DNA from: Proteus terrae
GTDB taxonomy: Bacteria; Pseudomonadota; Gammaproteobacteria; Enterobacterales; Enterobacteriaceae
NCBI RefSeq assembly: GCF_003144325.1
Contig: NZ_PENS01000004.1
Span: 1-64,000 of the forward strand
Direction of reading: 5' to 3'
DNA: 64,000 nucleotides
How positions within the stretch are numbered: the stretch's first letter is position 1; each line of letters begins with the position of its first letter. The translations under genes and the position numbers were made by a program. Positions 19,675-30,550 of this stretch are shown piece after piece. Under the pieces are notes generated by a model. It ran no database searches and was not told the origin of the DNA. It was given only the letters and a program-made list of their open reading frames with translations.

Positions 19675-20535
19675 TTAATTATCTAGGCTATTAATTAATG
19701 CCTGTGAGCTTAGCACTAATGTCTTCGCACACTCATCACGTTTCTTTAATAACGCCATAAAAATAAGGTCAGTAATCGTGTTTTGTGCTGTGCGTGAAGA
19801 GATTGAAGCGCTTCGCCACTCACCTTCATCCGCAATTGTTTCTAATATATAATCAGAAATTCTTCCTAATGGAGAGTGTTTTTCTCCTGTAATAGCAATG
19901 ATTTTTGCTCCCTGTTTTTTAGCTACAGAAGCCGCAACTAACATATCTTTTCTTTTGCCACTATAAGAAATAACTATCTGTAAATCTTTTGGACTTAACA
20001 TTTGGGCAACAGATATCTGAACATGGTGATCTGTTTCAATCAGCGTGGTTATTCCTATTTTTTGTAATTTATAGCTTAAATCTCTTGCGACTAATCCTGA
20101 ACCACCAATACCAATAATCTGAACTCGCTGAGCTTCATCAATAAGCTGGATCACCTTTTCAAAATGGAGGTAATTAATTTGGCGAGTTGTATCGCAAATT
20201 GAATTATTTTTCTCTTGAGCAAGTTTTTGTGCGATAACCACTAAGCTATCTTCAGAGCCTATTTGATTATGTAATAGGCTAGGATTTGCCCCTGAATTCG
20301 CGTTCTTTCGACCTAGCTCTTCACTAATGGCGAGTTTCAAAGAAGGAAAGCCTTTGAATCCTATTTTTTGACTAAATTTAACAATAGCAGATTGACTCAC
20401 CCCCATTGTTTCAGCAAGTTGCTGTGACGATAAAGTGATTGTTTTTTCTGGATTATCTAAAATGTAGTCTGCTATTTTTCGCTGATTTGTAGCCATGCCC
20501 GGCTTTATCCAGGCAATTTTCGTTAATGTCGGCAT
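19675..20535 (-). CDS. MurR/RpiR family transcriptional regulator
   Basis: RpiR-type regulators have an N-terminal HTH_6 domain (here about 1-75, with IADYILDNPEKTITLSSQQLAE and MGVSQSAIVKFSQKIGFKG) and a C-terminal SIS domain (about 115-250) that binds phosphosugars. The SIS core includes VQIIGIGGSGLVARDLSYKL and VISYSGKRKDMLVAA. The start is set at the ATG of MPTLTKI (286 residues); a GTG five codons upstream is also possible, and neither has a strong ribosome-binding site. No sugar operon adjoins it, so its target is not evident. Confidence 0.88.
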   Translation of the reverse strand: MPTLTKIAWIKPGMATNQRKIADYILDNPEKTITLSSQQLAETMGVSQSAIVKFSQKIGFKGFPSLKLAISEELGRKNANSGANPSLLHNQIGSEDSLVVIAQKLAQEKNNSICDTTRQINYLHFEKVIQLIDEAQRVQIIGIGGSGLVARDLSYKLQKIGITTLIETDHHVQISVAQMLSPKDLQIVISYSGKRKDMLVAASVAKKQGAKIIAITGEKHSPLGRISDYILETIADEGEWRSASISSRTAQNTITDLIFMALLKKRDECAKTLVLSSQALINSLDN

Positions 20536-20550
20536 AATGACAATATCCAC

Positions 20551-21246
20551 TTCGAGTACTATATAGTTATATGGAGTAATTCTTGGTACAGTATTTAATA
20601 CCTAAAAAAATTAATTTCTTAGAATAAAATCAATTAAAAAGAGATAATGAACAACAATAAAGTATAGAAAAAATCACCTTATTATTGGAATACTTGTTTT
20701 TATAATAGTTTTATAATTATTTTTTCAATCGGAACAATGCTCATCAGTCCTTATATTTATAATACTTAATTTATTCCTCTCTTTATTTTAAATAATAATT
20801 TATTCTTTTAGGTCAATAGAACGATATAGACTTAATCTATTTATTCTTAATAAATTTTTATTTTCAAACACCTACATTCATTTAATAACAATTCAAAAAC
20901 ATAAACGTAATAAAAATCACTTTAATAGAAACAGTAAAAAGAATAAATAATTTCTATATAAAATAGTTATTTTTCCATTTTAATAGTGTTAATAATGAGA
21001 AATAAAAAATCAAATAGTTGAATAAAGAGATCTATATAATGACTAAAAAAATCAGTCATCACTTTATACAAGAGAGTACTTTAACATGAATGATTGTATC
21101 AGTGGACGGTCGTAGATCTCTCTTTTTATAGAGGAATACTCTTTTTTTGACACACATCAAGAGAGATCATTTCAACAAATCTTAAAAAAACATCATTTAA
21201 ATCAAAAAAGTTTGGTTAACCATTGATTTATACCTATTTTCTGAAA
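20551..21246. other. Long AT-rich intergenic region
   Basis: Nearly 700 bp without a supported gene. The left two thirds are simple AT-rich sequence. Near the right end an inverted repeat ATGACT-N9-AGTCAT (21039-21059) and a larger dyad (GATCTCTC near 21115 and GAGAGATC near 21161) could be regulatory or a leader structure. An 8-codon ATG frame at 21086 is too short to support. Confidence 0.4.
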
Positions 21247-21852
21247 TTACTCTATCCAAATCAAAGGGACGCAGAGCGCCGTTAATAATCCCATTGAAAT
21301 ATTAAAAATAAACCAAGACCTTCTGCTTTGTAAAAATAAGCTGATTAAGGTTCCCCCTAAAATCCAAACAATGCCTGCAACAAAATTCACTATCACCATC
21401 ACAATACTCATCGCAATAATTGAACTAAAATAGGCATCACCAGATAAACTAAAACTCCCAACAGCCCCTAATCCCATCATCCACGCTTTAGGATTGAGAA
21501 ATTGCAATAATCCGCCTTGAAACCAACTTACTGCTTGTGACGTTTTTGCTGGGATATCTAAACGCTGATAAGATGATGTCGCTGTTTTCCAAGCAAGCCA
21601 AAGTAAGTATGCACTCCCGATTATCTTTAATCCTATATGCAATGCAGGATAAATAATCAGTAATGCAGCCACACCAAATGCCGAGCTAAGTAAAACACAT
21701 TGCATTCCCAGCATAATACCCACCATAAGCTTTAGTGAGCCTTTAAAACCGACATTAGCACCTGATGAAGTCAGTAATAAGTTGTTGGGTCCAGGTGTGA
21801 TAGCGGCAATAAACAAGAAAATAGTTAAAGAAAAAATAAGGCTAATTGTCAT
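21247..21852 (-). CDS. LysE/RhtB family amino acid exporter
   Basis: This 201-residue inner-membrane protein has the LysE signature ITPGPNNLLLTSSGANVGFKGSL near residues 17-39 and about six hydrophobic segments. The family exports amino acids and homoserine lactones (LysE, RhtB, RhtC); the substrate here cannot be assigned. The motif LQFLNPKAWMMGLGAV near 117-132 is also typical. It stands alone, divergent from yheT. Confidence 0.88.
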   Translation of the reverse strand: MTISLIFSLTIFLFIAAITPGPNNLLLTSSGANVGFKGSLKLMVGIMLGMQCVLLSSAFGVAALLIIYPALHIGLKIIGSAYLLWLAWKTATSSYQRLDIPAKTSQAVSWFQGGLLQFLNPKAWMMGLGAVGSFSLSGDAYFSSIIAMSIVMVIVNFVAGIVWILGGTLISLFLQSRRSWFIFNISMGLLTALCVPLIWIE

Positions 21853-21951
21853 GGCGAGAGCTCAAAGATGTGACAGATGTTTTATTTTCACCGAAAATAG
21901 CAGTATGTTATTTAGCAAACAAGTGTTAATTCATTTTGATAGACGGGAAAT

Positions 21952-22932
21952 ATGTCTCAATACTTTAATCCAATGCGTTGGGCTAAAAATCCACATTTAC
22001 AAACGCTTTTACCAAGAATAGTGCGTAGAACACCACTATTAACGCCTTATTGGCAACGACTAAACCTTCCTGATAATGATTTTGTCGATTTGGCATGGAG
22101 TGAAGATCCTAAAATGGCTCTCGATAAACCAAGGTTAGTGATCTTTCATGGTTTAGAAGGAAGCTTTAGCAGTCCTTATGTTCATGGCATGTTATCAGCA
22201 GCAAAAGAGAGAGGCTGGCTAAGTGTTGTAATGCATTTTAGAGGATGTAGTGGCGAGCCCAATAGACAAAAACGCATCTATCACTCAGGTGAAACCGAAG
22301 ATGCTCGCTACTTTTTAAATTGGCTAAAAAAGGAGTTTGGTGAACAACCAACAGCTGCTGTCGGCTACTCTCTTGGAGGTAACATGCTCGCTTATTACCT
22401 TGCTGAAAGTGGTGAAAATGCCGTAGTAGATGCAGCAGTTATTGTATCAGCACCATTAATGTTAGAGCCTTGTTCAACTAAAATTGAGCATGGTTTTTCC
22501 CGTTTTTATCAATGGTATCTATTAAAAGGACTAAAAAATAACGCGACACGTAAACTGATCCGCTATCCTGAATCATTGCCAATTAGTTTGTTGACAATAA
22601 AATCCATCAAAAAACTACGCCAATTTGACGATCTAATTACCTCTAAAATTCATGGATTTAAAGATGCCCTAGATTACTATCGCCAATGCAGTGCCTTGCC
22701 TTTATTAAATAAAATAAAGAAAACGACACTGATCATTCACGCTAAAGATGATCCTTTTATGTCTGCAGATGTTATTCCTGATATCACAACACTACCCAAT
22801 AATATTGAGTATCAACTTACTGAATTTGGCGGGCATGTGGGTTTTGTCAGTGGCAAGCTTTCTAAGCCCGTGATGTGGCTTGAAAATCGGATACCTGACT
22901 GGTTATCCGCTTATTTGGAGAAAACCAAATGA
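21952..22932 (+). CDS. yheT: YheT family alpha/beta hydrolase
   Basis: This is a 326-residue alpha/beta-hydrolase of the YheT/Emb8 family. The nucleophile elbow is GYSLGGNML (about 141-149), with [11 protein letters not shown] near 69-79 forming the oxyanion region. The catalytic histidine lies in [10 protein letters not shown] near 294-303, and the aspartate probably in HAKDDPFM. The physiological substrate is unknown. The start opens [21 protein letters not shown], as in E. coli YheT. Its stop overlaps the yheU ATG by four bases (ATGA). Confidence 0.94.
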   Translation: MSQYFNPMRWAKNPHLQTLLPRIVRRTPLLTPYWQRLNLPDNDFVDLAWSEDPKMALDKPRLVIFHGLEGSFSSPYVHGMLSAAKERGWLSVVMHFRGCSGEPNRQKRIYHSGETEDARYFLNWLKKEFGEQPTAAVGYSLGGNMLAYYLAESGENAVVDAAVIVSAPLMLEPCSTKIEHGFSRFYQWYLLKGLKNNATRKLIRYPESLPISLLTIKSIKKLRQFDDLITSKIHGFKDALDYYRQCSALPLLNKIKKTTLIIHAKDDPFMSADVIPDITTLPNNIEYQLTEFGGHVGFVSGKLSKPVMWLENRIPDWLSAYLEKTK

Positions 22933-23150
22933 TAATACCTTGGAACGAACTTTCCACAGAAACCCTAGACAATCTTATTGAAAGTTTCGTTTTACGAGAA
23001 GGCACTGATTATGGTATCCAAGAAAAGACGCTTGAACAAAAAGTCGCCGATGTAAAAAAACAACTTAAATCTGGTGAAGCCGTGTTAGTTTGGTCAGAAC
23101 TTCATGAAAGCGTCAATATTATGCCTGCATCGCAATTTCGCTCTGATTAA
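22929..23150 (+). CDS. yheU: YheU family protein
   Basis: This 73-residue protein of unknown function is conserved directly after yheT in enterobacteria. The family pattern [29 protein letters not shown] is present, along with the [19 protein letters not shown] segment. The ATGA overlap with yheT indicates translational coupling. Confidence 0.94.
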   Translation: MIIPWNELSTETLDNLIESFVLREGTDYGIQEKTLEQKVADVKKQLKSGEAVLVWSELHESVNIMPASQFRSD

Positions 23151-23212
23151 TCACTCCAGAGCGCAATATTGCCACCAATAAGGGCTAACCTTATTTTGCA
23201 AAAGGATAACCT

Positions 23213-24082
23213 ATGTCAGTCAAACATCCTATCATCGCGGTTACTGGCTCAAGTGGAGCAGGAACGACTACCACGAGCCAAGCTTTTCGTAAGATATTCC
23301 AACAACTTAATGCACATTCTGCTTTAATTGATGGAGATAGTTTTCATCGCTATACTCGCCCTGAAATGGATATGGCGATAAGAAAAGCCAAAGAACAAGG
23401 GCGACATATTAGCTATTTTGGCCCTGAAGCAAATGATTTTAGCCTACTGAGTTCCACATTCAGCCACTATAGCGAAACAGGACAAGGCCAATCACGTAAA
23501 TATTTACACTCTTATGATGAAGCAACTCCCTACAATCAATTGCCAGGGACTTTTACACCATGGGAATCATTACCTAATAATACCGATGTACTCTTTTATG
23601 AAGGATTACACGGAGGTGTTGTCACTGATGAACATGATGTCGCACAGCATGTTGATTTATTAGTGGGCGTTGTTCCTATCGTTAACCTTGAGTGGATACA
23701 AAAACTTATCCGAGATACAACCGAACGGGGCCACTCACAAGAAGCCGTAAGAGATTCAGTGGTGCGTTCAATGGATGATTATATTAACTATATTATTCCT
23801 CAATTCTCACGCACTCACATTAACTTCCAACGCGTTCCGACCGTTGATACTTCGAACCCTTTTTCTGCCAAAGCAATTCCCACTCTTGATGAAAGCTTTA
23901 TTGTTATTCGTTTTCGTGGCTTAACTGATATTGATTTTCCCTATTTACTTGCGATGTTACATGGCTCGTTTATGTCAACAATAAACACTATTGTTGTACC
24001 GGGTGGTAAATTAGGATTAGCGATGGAATTAATTATGGCACCATTAGTCAAAAAATTATTAAATGGCGAAAAGATAAGTTAA
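23213..24082 (+). CDS. prkB: Phosphoribulokinase-like protein PrkB
   Basis: PrkB is a P-loop kinase of the phosphoribulokinase/uridine kinase family found in enterobacteria, where no Calvin cycle exists; its true substrate is uncertain. The P-loop is VTGSSGAGTTTTSQAF (residues about 10-25) and the DGDSFHRY substrate motif is near 40-47. Length (289) equals E. coli PrkB. It follows yheTU in the conserved order and precedes the convergent yhfA. Confidence 0.93.
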   Translation: MSVKHPIIAVTGSSGAGTTTTSQAFRKIFQQLNAHSALIDGDSFHRYTRPEMDMAIRKAKEQGRHISYFGPEANDFSLLSSTFSHYSETGQGQSRKYLHSYDEATPYNQLPGTFTPWESLPNNTDVLFYEGLHGGVVTDEHDVAQHVDLLVGVVPIVNLEWIQKLIRDTTERGHSQEAVRDSVVRSMDDYINYIIPQFSRTHINFQRVPTVDTSNPFSAKAIPTLDESFIVIRFRGLTDIDFPYLLAMLHGSFMSTINTIVVPGGKLGLAMELIMAPLVKKLLNGEKIS

Positions 24083-24104
24083 CCAAAATAAAATTTATCT
24101 CTAT

Positions 24105-24141
24105 AAAAATAATATCCCTTAATTAATGGGATATTATTTTT
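24105..24141. terminator. Bidirectional terminator prkB/yhfA
   Basis: AAAAATAATATCCC and GGGATATTATTTTT form a long AT-rich stem with a GGG/CCC top between the two convergent genes. Confidence 0.8.
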
Positions 24142-24171
24142 CAAATTAAACTTTATTTTAAAATATCAAAT

Positions 24172-24579
24172 TTAGTCAGCATCTTTTATTTCAAATGAAT
24201 GCGTAATATTGGCTGCTTTTCCTAACATTAGAGAAACAGAACAATATTTTTCTGCGGATAATTGAACTGCTCGTTCTACGATTTTATCCGTTAATTCTTT
24301 ACCTGAAACAATAAAATGTAAATTAATATCAGTAAATAAACGAGGTGCTTCTTCGCGTCGCTCTGATGTTAATTTCACTTCACAATCAGTCACTTGGTGA
24401 CGACCTTTACGTAAAATACTCACGACATCAATAGCGCTACATCCACCCGCAGCAATTAATACCATTTCCATTGGGCTTGGGGCTTTATCACCCGAATTCC
24501 CATCCATCATCATTTGATGGCCTGATGAAGATTCGCCGACAAAAGATAAATCTTCAACCCACTTAACTCGCGCTTCCAT
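24172..24579 (-). CDS. yhfA: OsmC family protein YhfA
   Basis: This 135-residue OsmC/Ohr-fold protein resembles E. coli YhfA. OsmC proteins are homodimeric thiol peroxidases with two catalytic cysteines. Here Cys48 lies in AAGGCSAIDVVSIL and a second lies in AEKYCSVSLML near 113, so the peroxidatic pair appears intact. It is divergently placed next to crp, as in E. coli. The physiological peroxide substrate is not known. Confidence 0.92.
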   Translation of the reverse strand: MEARVKWVEDLSFVGESSSGHQMMMDGNSGDKAPSPMEMVLIAAGGCSAIDVVSILRKGRHQVTDCEVKLTSERREEAPRLFTDINLHFIVSGKELTDKIVERAVQLSAEKYCSVSLMLGKAANITHSFEIKDAD

Positions 24580-24892
24580 TTATTTTCCCCCTAAAGATAA
24601 CAGAAACTAAAAGAGTACATTCTCATAATTCAACTAGCAATTAGCAAATAGGTTTATTATGCTGACTGCGTAAAACGAGACTTAATGCACTAATTGTGTT
24701 AAAAACAATATCTGCTTGATGATAGTGGTTAAGATCAATGCATTATTTTCTCATTTATTATAATCTACTCCATATTAACTTACCGTGTTCTCAGGAAGTT
24801 AATAGGTAAAGATAGGATTTTTAAGCACGCTGTCTCAAAAGGGAACCTATCCGTTTTGAAAGGCTGCATTTAACGTACAGAGGATAACGCGA
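24580..24892. other. yhfA/crp divergent regulatory region
   Basis: A 313-bp gap that carries the yhfA promoter and the crp promoter with its 5' untranslated region. In E. coli crp is autoregulated here. I could not assign a confident CRP box by eye. Confidence 0.45.
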
Positions 24893-25525
24893 ATGGTTCT
24901 CGGCAAGCCGCAAACAGACCCGACTCTTGAATGGTTTTTGTCACACTGCCATATTCACAAATATCCATCCAAGAGCACGCTGATCCACCAAGGTGAGAAA
25001 GCGGAAACACTTTATTATATTGTTAAAGGTTCCGTGGCTGTTCTTATTAAAGATGAAGAAGGAAAAGAAATGATCCTCTCCTACCTAAATCAGGGGGATT
25101 TCATCGGTGAACTTGGATTATTTGAAGAAGATCAAGAACGTAGTGCATGGGTTCGAGCAAAAACAGCCTGTGAAGTAGCAGAAATTTCCTATAAAAAATT
25201 CCGCCAATTAATTCAGGTTAACCCTGATATTCTGATGCGCCTTTCTGCTCAAATGGCGAACAGATTACAAACAACATCAGAAAAAGTAGGCAACCTTGCT
25301 TTCCTTGATGTAACAGGTCGTATTGCACAAACCTTATTAAACTTAGCAAAACAACCCGATGCAATGACGCATCCTGATGGCATGCAAATTAAAATTACAC
25401 GTCAGGAAATTGGTCAAATCGTTGGTTGTTCACGCGAAACTGTAGGTCGTATTCTGAAAATGCTAGAAGATCAAAATTTGATCTCCGCACACGGTAAAAC
25501 TATCGTCGTTTACGGGACTCGCTAA
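24893..25525 (+). CDS. crp: cAMP receptor protein
   Basis: CRP is the global carbon-catabolite regulator, a homodimer that binds cAMP and class I/II promoters. The 210-residue sequence is nearly invariant in enterobacteria. The cAMP pocket includes [22 protein letters not shown] (about 68-89), the hinge follows [11 protein letters not shown] and the HTH recognition helix is [12 protein letters not shown] (about 180-191). Context (yhfA before, argD after) is conserved, although yhfK, which follows crp in E. coli, is absent here. Confidence 0.99.
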   Translation: MVLGKPQTDPTLEWFLSHCHIHKYPSKSTLIHQGEKAETLYYIVKGSVAVLIKDEEGKEMILSYLNQGDFIGELGLFEEDQERSAWVRAKTACEVAEISYKKFRQLIQVNPDILMRLSAQMANRLQTTSEKVGNLAFLDVTGRIAQTLLNLAKQPDAMTHPDGMQIKITRQEIGQIVGCSRETVGRILKMLEDQNLISAHGKTIVVYGTR

Positions 25526-25546
25526 GTTTCCCCACTCGAAACAAAC

Positions 25547-25576
25547 AATAGCCCATAACAGGGCTATTGATATACT
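25547..25576 (+). terminator. crp terminator
   Basis: AATAGCCC, a 6-nt loop and GGGCTATT form an 8-bp stem 21 bp after the crp stop. A T-rich stretch follows slightly downstream. Confidence 0.65.
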
Positions 25577-25584
25577 TTTTGTGT

Positions 25585-25613
25585 AAACCCCATCCTTATT
25601 GATGGGGTTTTTA
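25585..25613. terminator. Terminator between crp and argD
   Basis: AAACCCCATC and GATGGGGTTT form a 10-bp stem followed by TTT on the plus strand, with AAA on the opposite flank. It separates the convergent crp and argD genes. Confidence 0.8.
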
Positions 25614-25620
25614 ATTGATA

Positions 25621-26850
<1,230 letters not shown>

Positions 26851-26952
26851 TTATCCATATTCAATATGAAAATATAATCACTAAATATGAATAAAAAATC
26901 AAATGTGGTTTTGTATAAAAAGACGTTATTTCACTATTTAAATGCTATCCAT

Positions 26953-27528
26953 TTAATATTTAAGGAAATTATTTAATAGCTCATGCCCTTGTTCACTTAA
27001 AATACTTTCCGGGTGAAATTGAACCCCTTCAATTGGCAGTGTACGATGGCGAATTCCCATAATTTCATCAACATTTCCATCATGTTGGCTCCATGCCGTC
27101 ACTTCAAAAGGTACTGGTAATGTTGTCGCATCAATCACTAAAGAGTGGTAACGCGTCACACTTAAAGGTCGATTAAGTCCCTTAAAAACACCTTGTTGAT
27201 TATGATGTATTAATGAATTTTTACCATGCATCACTTCTCGTGCTCTGATAACCGATGCACCAAAAGCTTGCCCTATCGCTTGATGTCCAAGACAAACCCC
27301 AAGAATAGGAATTTCACCGGCAAACCGCTGTATAGCCTCAAGAGAGATCCCAGCTTCATCAGGGGTACAAGGTCCTGGCGAGATAACAAGATGTGCTGGC
27401 ATCATCTTTTCTATCTCTTTAAGTCCGATCTCATCATTACGCTTAACAACAACCTCAGCACCCAATTCACAGAAATACTGATAGAGGTTGTAGGTAAACG
27501 AGTCGTAATTATCAATAAGTAACAGCAT
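26953..27528 (-). CDS. pabA: Aminodeoxychorismate synthase, glutamine amidotransferase component
   Basis: PabA supplies ammonia from glutamine to PabB for p-aminobenzoate and folate synthesis. The 191-residue class I amidotransferase shows the nucleophile motif [16 protein letters not shown] (Cys near 79) and the catalytic His-x-Glu in [10 protein letters not shown] near 168-177. TrpG is closely related, but TrpG normally sits in the trp operon and the argD-pabA arrangement here favours PabA. Confidence 0.95.
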   Translation of the reverse strand: MLLLIDNYDSFTYNLYQYFCELGAEVVVKRNDEIGLKEIEKMMPAHLVISPGPCTPDEAGISLEAIQRFAGEIPILGVCLGHQAIGQAFGASVIRAREVMHGKNSLIHHNQQGVFKGLNRPLSVTRYHSLVIDATTLPVPFEVTAWSQHDGNVDEIMGIRHRTLPIEGVQFHPESILSEQGHELLNNFLKY

Positions 27529-27823
27529 ATTAGCCTATCCGACTGATTTTCTTATCATTATCTATTTTATTACTATTTTAAAGCGAGTGTAGATTTGCCA
27601 AAATAGTTCGTTGTTTAACCGACTTGGGTACAACAAAGCCGATTATCATAGCACAGGTATAAAATATGAATAGTAAGCAAGAAGACCTGCTGATTTATTG
27701 CGCAATAACAAGAATGACGGTAATTGATGATGAATAGAGTGATTAATAGCGCAGTGAATACTTATTACAGGAGATCACACAAAAAAAGGAAGGATAAAAA
27801 ATATTTTTTTCGTACTAAAAATC
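27529..27823. other. pabA/ppiA intergenic region
   Basis: About 300 bp contains the pabA promoter region. fic and yhfG, which lie here in E. coli, are absent, and I see no remnant of them. Confidence 0.5.
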
Positions 27824-27847
27824 CCGGAATGAAAACATTCATTCCGG
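27815..27847 (-). terminator. ppiA terminator
   Basis: CCGGAATGAA and TTCATTCCGG form a 10-bp stem with a 4-nt loop. On the minus strand it is followed by GATTTTTAG. Confidence 0.85.
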
Positions 27848-27902
27848 TTTATATGCATTTTATCTTATCAGAATAAGTGGATATCCTATCCCAATAATGC
27901 GT

Positions 27903-28472
27903 TTATTGTTTTACGACTTCCGCAGATAAAATTGTGACTGTTTTTACTGGCACATTTTGATAAGGCCCAATATTACGAGTTGGAGTTTGTGAAATTTTAT
28001 CGACTACATCCATTCCTTTCACAACTTGACCAAATACGGCATAGCCAAAATCACGTTGGCCGTGATCTAAAAATGCATTGTCAGCCACATTAATAAAGAA
28101 TTGGCTGGTGGCGCTGTCTTTATCTGACGTGCGCGCCATGGCAATAGAACCTTTTATATTGCGTAATCCATTGTCGGCTTCATTCTTAATTGGCGCTCTG
28201 GTTTGTTTTTGCTGTAAATCAGCAGTAAAGCCACCGCCTTGAACCATAAAACCAGGAATAACACGATGAAAAGTGGTGCCGTTATAGTACCCATCTTCGA
28301 CATACTGAATAAAATTTTTCGTTGTAATTGGGGCTTTTTTATTATCCAGTGATATTTCAATATTGCCTTCAGAGGTGACTAATTTAACGAAGGTTTCTCC
28401 CGTTGCCATTGCAAAAGTCGCTGTTGTTAAAGTGCAAGCGGTAACGAAGGTGACAAGAAAACGTTTTAACAT
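27903..28472 (-). CDS. ppiA: Periplasmic cyclophilin PpiA
   Basis: PpiA (rotamase A) is a periplasmic cyclophilin-type proline isomerase. The 189-residue precursor has a signal peptide (about 1-23, ending TFAMA). The cyclophilin core shows [15 protein letters not shown] near 69-83 and [15 protein letters not shown] near 119-133. It is non-essential in E. coli. The gene is divergent from engB. Confidence 0.96.
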   Translation of the reverse strand: MLKRFLVTFVTACTLTTATFAMATGETFVKLVTSEGNIEISLDNKKAPITTKNFIQYVEDGYYNGTTFHRVIPGFMVQGGGFTADLQQKQTRAPIKNEADNGLRNIKGSIAMARTSDKDSATSQFFINVADNAFLDHGQRDFGYAVFGQVVKGMDVVDKISQTPTRNIGPYQNVPVKTVTILSAEVVKQ

Positions 28473-28742
28473 GCAGGGATCCTTTACTTTAATAGTCTAC
28501 AACTTACTTAATATGCAGCGATTCTAATTCGCTGAGGTAAATAGTGCCAATCATTTACCTTTATTTACGCTCAATAAGCCTAATTACGTTATAACAGGGT
28601 AAATTTTAATTTTTAAGCACTGTTATAAGTCATTAAATTGCGCCAAAATAGAGCAAATAAATATTTTAAATATTCATTTTCATGCGAAATCGAAATGAGT
28701 ATGCATGAAAAGCCGCATTATTTCAGAGAGGTTTATACCATA

Positions 28743-29375
28743 ATGACCCAATTTAACTACCAAAAAGCACATTTCATTATCAGTGCGCCTGATATCCGTC
28801 ATTTACCACTAGATACAGGAATTGAAATTGCCTTTGCGGGTCGCTCTAATGCCGGTAAATCCAGTGCTTTAAATGCATTAACCCAACAAAATGGATTAGC
28901 CAGAACCAGTAAAACACCTGGCCGTACTCAATTAATCAACCTTTTCCAAATTGAAGAAGGTTTACGCTTAGTCGATTTACCCGGCTACGGCTATGCTCAA
29001 GTTCCTGAAGAAATGAAACGTAAATGGCAACGCTCTTTAGGTGAATACCTACAAAAAAGAGAATGCCTAAAAGGTGTCGTTATTTTAATGGATATTCGTC
29101 ATCCATTAAAAGATCTCGATATGCAAATGATTGACTGGGCTGTAGGCTCAGAGCTTCCTACTCTCGTTTTACTGACTAAAGCAGATAAACTCGCATCAGG
29201 TGCGCGTAAAAAGCAGTTAATGAGCGTGCGTGAAGAGCTAGCAAATAAAGTAGGCGATATCCGCGTAGAATATTTTTCATCATTGAAAAAAATTGGCATT
29301 GATAAGCTACGTAACACACTTAATGAATGGTTTTCAGGTTCAGAAGAACAACCTACAAATGATCATAACGCTTAA
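28743..29375 (+). CDS. engB: Ribosome biogenesis GTPase EngB (YihA)
   Basis: EngB/YsxC is an essential GTPase for 50S subunit assembly. The start is the ATG of [12 protein letters not shown] (210 residues); the frame stays open 35 codons upstream without homology. G1 is [13 protein letters not shown] near 33-45, G3 is DLPGYGYA near 79-86 and G4 is TKAD near 145-148. As in E. coli it is convergent with spf and lies near polA. Confidence 0.96.
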   Translation: MTQFNYQKAHFIISAPDIRHLPLDTGIEIAFAGRSNAGKSSALNALTQQNGLARTSKTPGRTQLINLFQIEEGLRLVDLPGYGYAQVPEEMKRKWQRSLGEYLQKRECLKGVVILMDIRHPLKDLDMQMIDWAVGSELPTLVLLTKADKLASGARKKQLMSVREELANKVGDIRVEYFSSLKKIGIDKLRNTLNEWFSGSEEQPTNDHNA

Positions 29376-29481
29376 TTATCTTCTTTTTTCTCAACGATAG
29401 CGTTCTGCTCTTCTATTGATAAAAGGGGAAATCACTTTTCCCTTTCACTTCTCGCACAGACCACTCCTGTGAATTTTAGGC

Positions 29482-29593
29482 AAAAAAATGCCCCAGTCGA
29501 AATAAAGTCGACTGGGGCAGCTAATATTCAGCTAAATCCGATTACGTGAAGTAAAAGGTCTGAAAGATAGAACATCTTACCTCTGTACCCTAC
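29482..29593 (-). ncRNA. spf: Spot 42 small RNA
   Basis: Spot 42 is an Hfq-dependent sRNA repressed by CRP-cAMP that down-regulates galK and many carbon-uptake genes. The minus strand begins GTAGGGTACAGAGGTAAG and continues with the conserved segments ATGTTCTATCTTTCAGACC and TTTTACTTCACGTAATCGG, close to the E. coli sequence as I recall it. The terminator stem GCCCCAGTCGA/TCGACTGGGGC ends in a run of seven T. A CATTAT -10 element sits six bases before the start. Confidence 0.96.
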
Positions 29594-29861
29594 AAGAGAT
29601 AATGTACTCTATTTTATTGGTTAATAAAAGCCCTTTTGTAATTTTTTTTCACATGCAGACACGATTCAGCAATGTATTTATGTATTCAAACCATAAATAA
29701 ATGTAGTTTAATTACATAATTATGAGACTTTAATCACTCACGTGAATATGATTAAAAATAGAACAAATCACACAAAAGGTGCGGTTTATCCTTAATGATT
29801 TTGTGATACGCTTATCGCGAGACCGTAGTAAATATGTAATTAGCGATAAAATGAGGTATCC
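29594..29861. other. spf and deformylase promoter region
   Basis: AT-rich 268 bp between two divergent transcripts. The spf -10 is near 29600. CRP half-sites are plausible (CRP regulates spf in E. coli), but I could not define one confidently. Confidence 0.4.
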
Positions 29862-30380
29862 ATGGCTGTATTAACGCTCCTGCGTTTTCCAGATGAGCGT
29901 CTGCGCAGAGTCGCAGTACCAGTGGAAAAAGTAGATGACGAAATACGCACATTAATCGATGACATGATTGAAACCATGTATGCAGAACGAGGTATTGGCT
30001 TAGCGGCACCTCAGGTTAATGTATCTAAACGCATTGTTGTAATTGATGTTTCTGAAAACCGAGATCAACCGATTGCACTTATCAATCCTGAAATTATCAG
30101 CACTGAAGATGAAGTGATGGATATGATGGATGGGTGTCTATCTATTCCAGATTCTTTTGCCCCAACAGAGCGTTATCGCTTCTTAAAGGTTAAGGCATTG
30201 GATAGAAATGGTGATGAAATTGAACTTGAAGCCTCTGATTTGTTTGCAGGCTGCATTCAGCATGAGTTAGACCATCTTGATGGCAAACTCTTTATTGACC
30301 ATTTATCTCCGTTAAAACGTCAACGTATTGAGAAAAAACAGAAGAAATTGAGCAAACTGATCGACTCACAAGTTGCTTAA
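29862..30380 (+). CDS. Second peptide deformylase
   Basis: Peptide deformylase removes the N-formyl group from nascent proteins using Fe2+. This 172-residue copy has motif I GIGLAAPQ (about 46-53), the metal cysteine in motif II DGCLSIP (near 90-96) and the metal histidines in motif [12 protein letters not shown] (near 132-140). All metal and catalytic residues are present. Motif II has Asp instead of the nearly invariant Glu of EGCLS. It is not next to fmt, where the housekeeping def normally sits, so it is probably an additional paralogue (YkrB-like). Such copies can confer tolerance to deformylase inhibitors; that is inference. Confidence 0.9.
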   Translation: MAVLTLLRFPDERLRRVAVPVEKVDDEIRTLIDDMIETMYAERGIGLAAPQVNVSKRIVVIDVSENRDQPIALINPEIISTEDEVMDMMDGCLSIPDSFAPTERYRFLKVKALDRNGDEIELEASDLFAGCIQHELDHLDGKLFIDHLSPLKRQRIEKKQKKLSKLIDSQVA

Positions 30381-30425
30381 TTATTCACTTATCTCTTTTT
30401 CACATTTTGATAAGTTTTGACATAA

Positions 30426-30458
30426 AAAAGCTCGGCAATTAACCGAGCTTTTCTTTTT
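30426..30458 (+). terminator. Terminator after second deformylase
   Basis: AAAAGCTCGG and CCGAGCTTTT form a 10-bp stem with a 7-nt loop, followed by CTTTTTT. Confidence 0.9.
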
Positions 30459-30550
30459 TCTATCCTAATACAGATAAATTCTCACTGTCTTTCTCTCCAT
30501 CCCTTATACAATAGATTTAAAATTTCATCAGTAAATCACTTGAGGAAAAA

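Noticed and set aside
21086-21112. 8-codon ATG frame that might be a leader peptide
   Set aside because: Too short, no codon bias and no attenuator before the neighbouring genes, which are on the other strand.
26953-27528. Assignment as anthranilate synthase component TrpG
   Set aside because: The argD-pabA context and absence of trp genes favour PabA.
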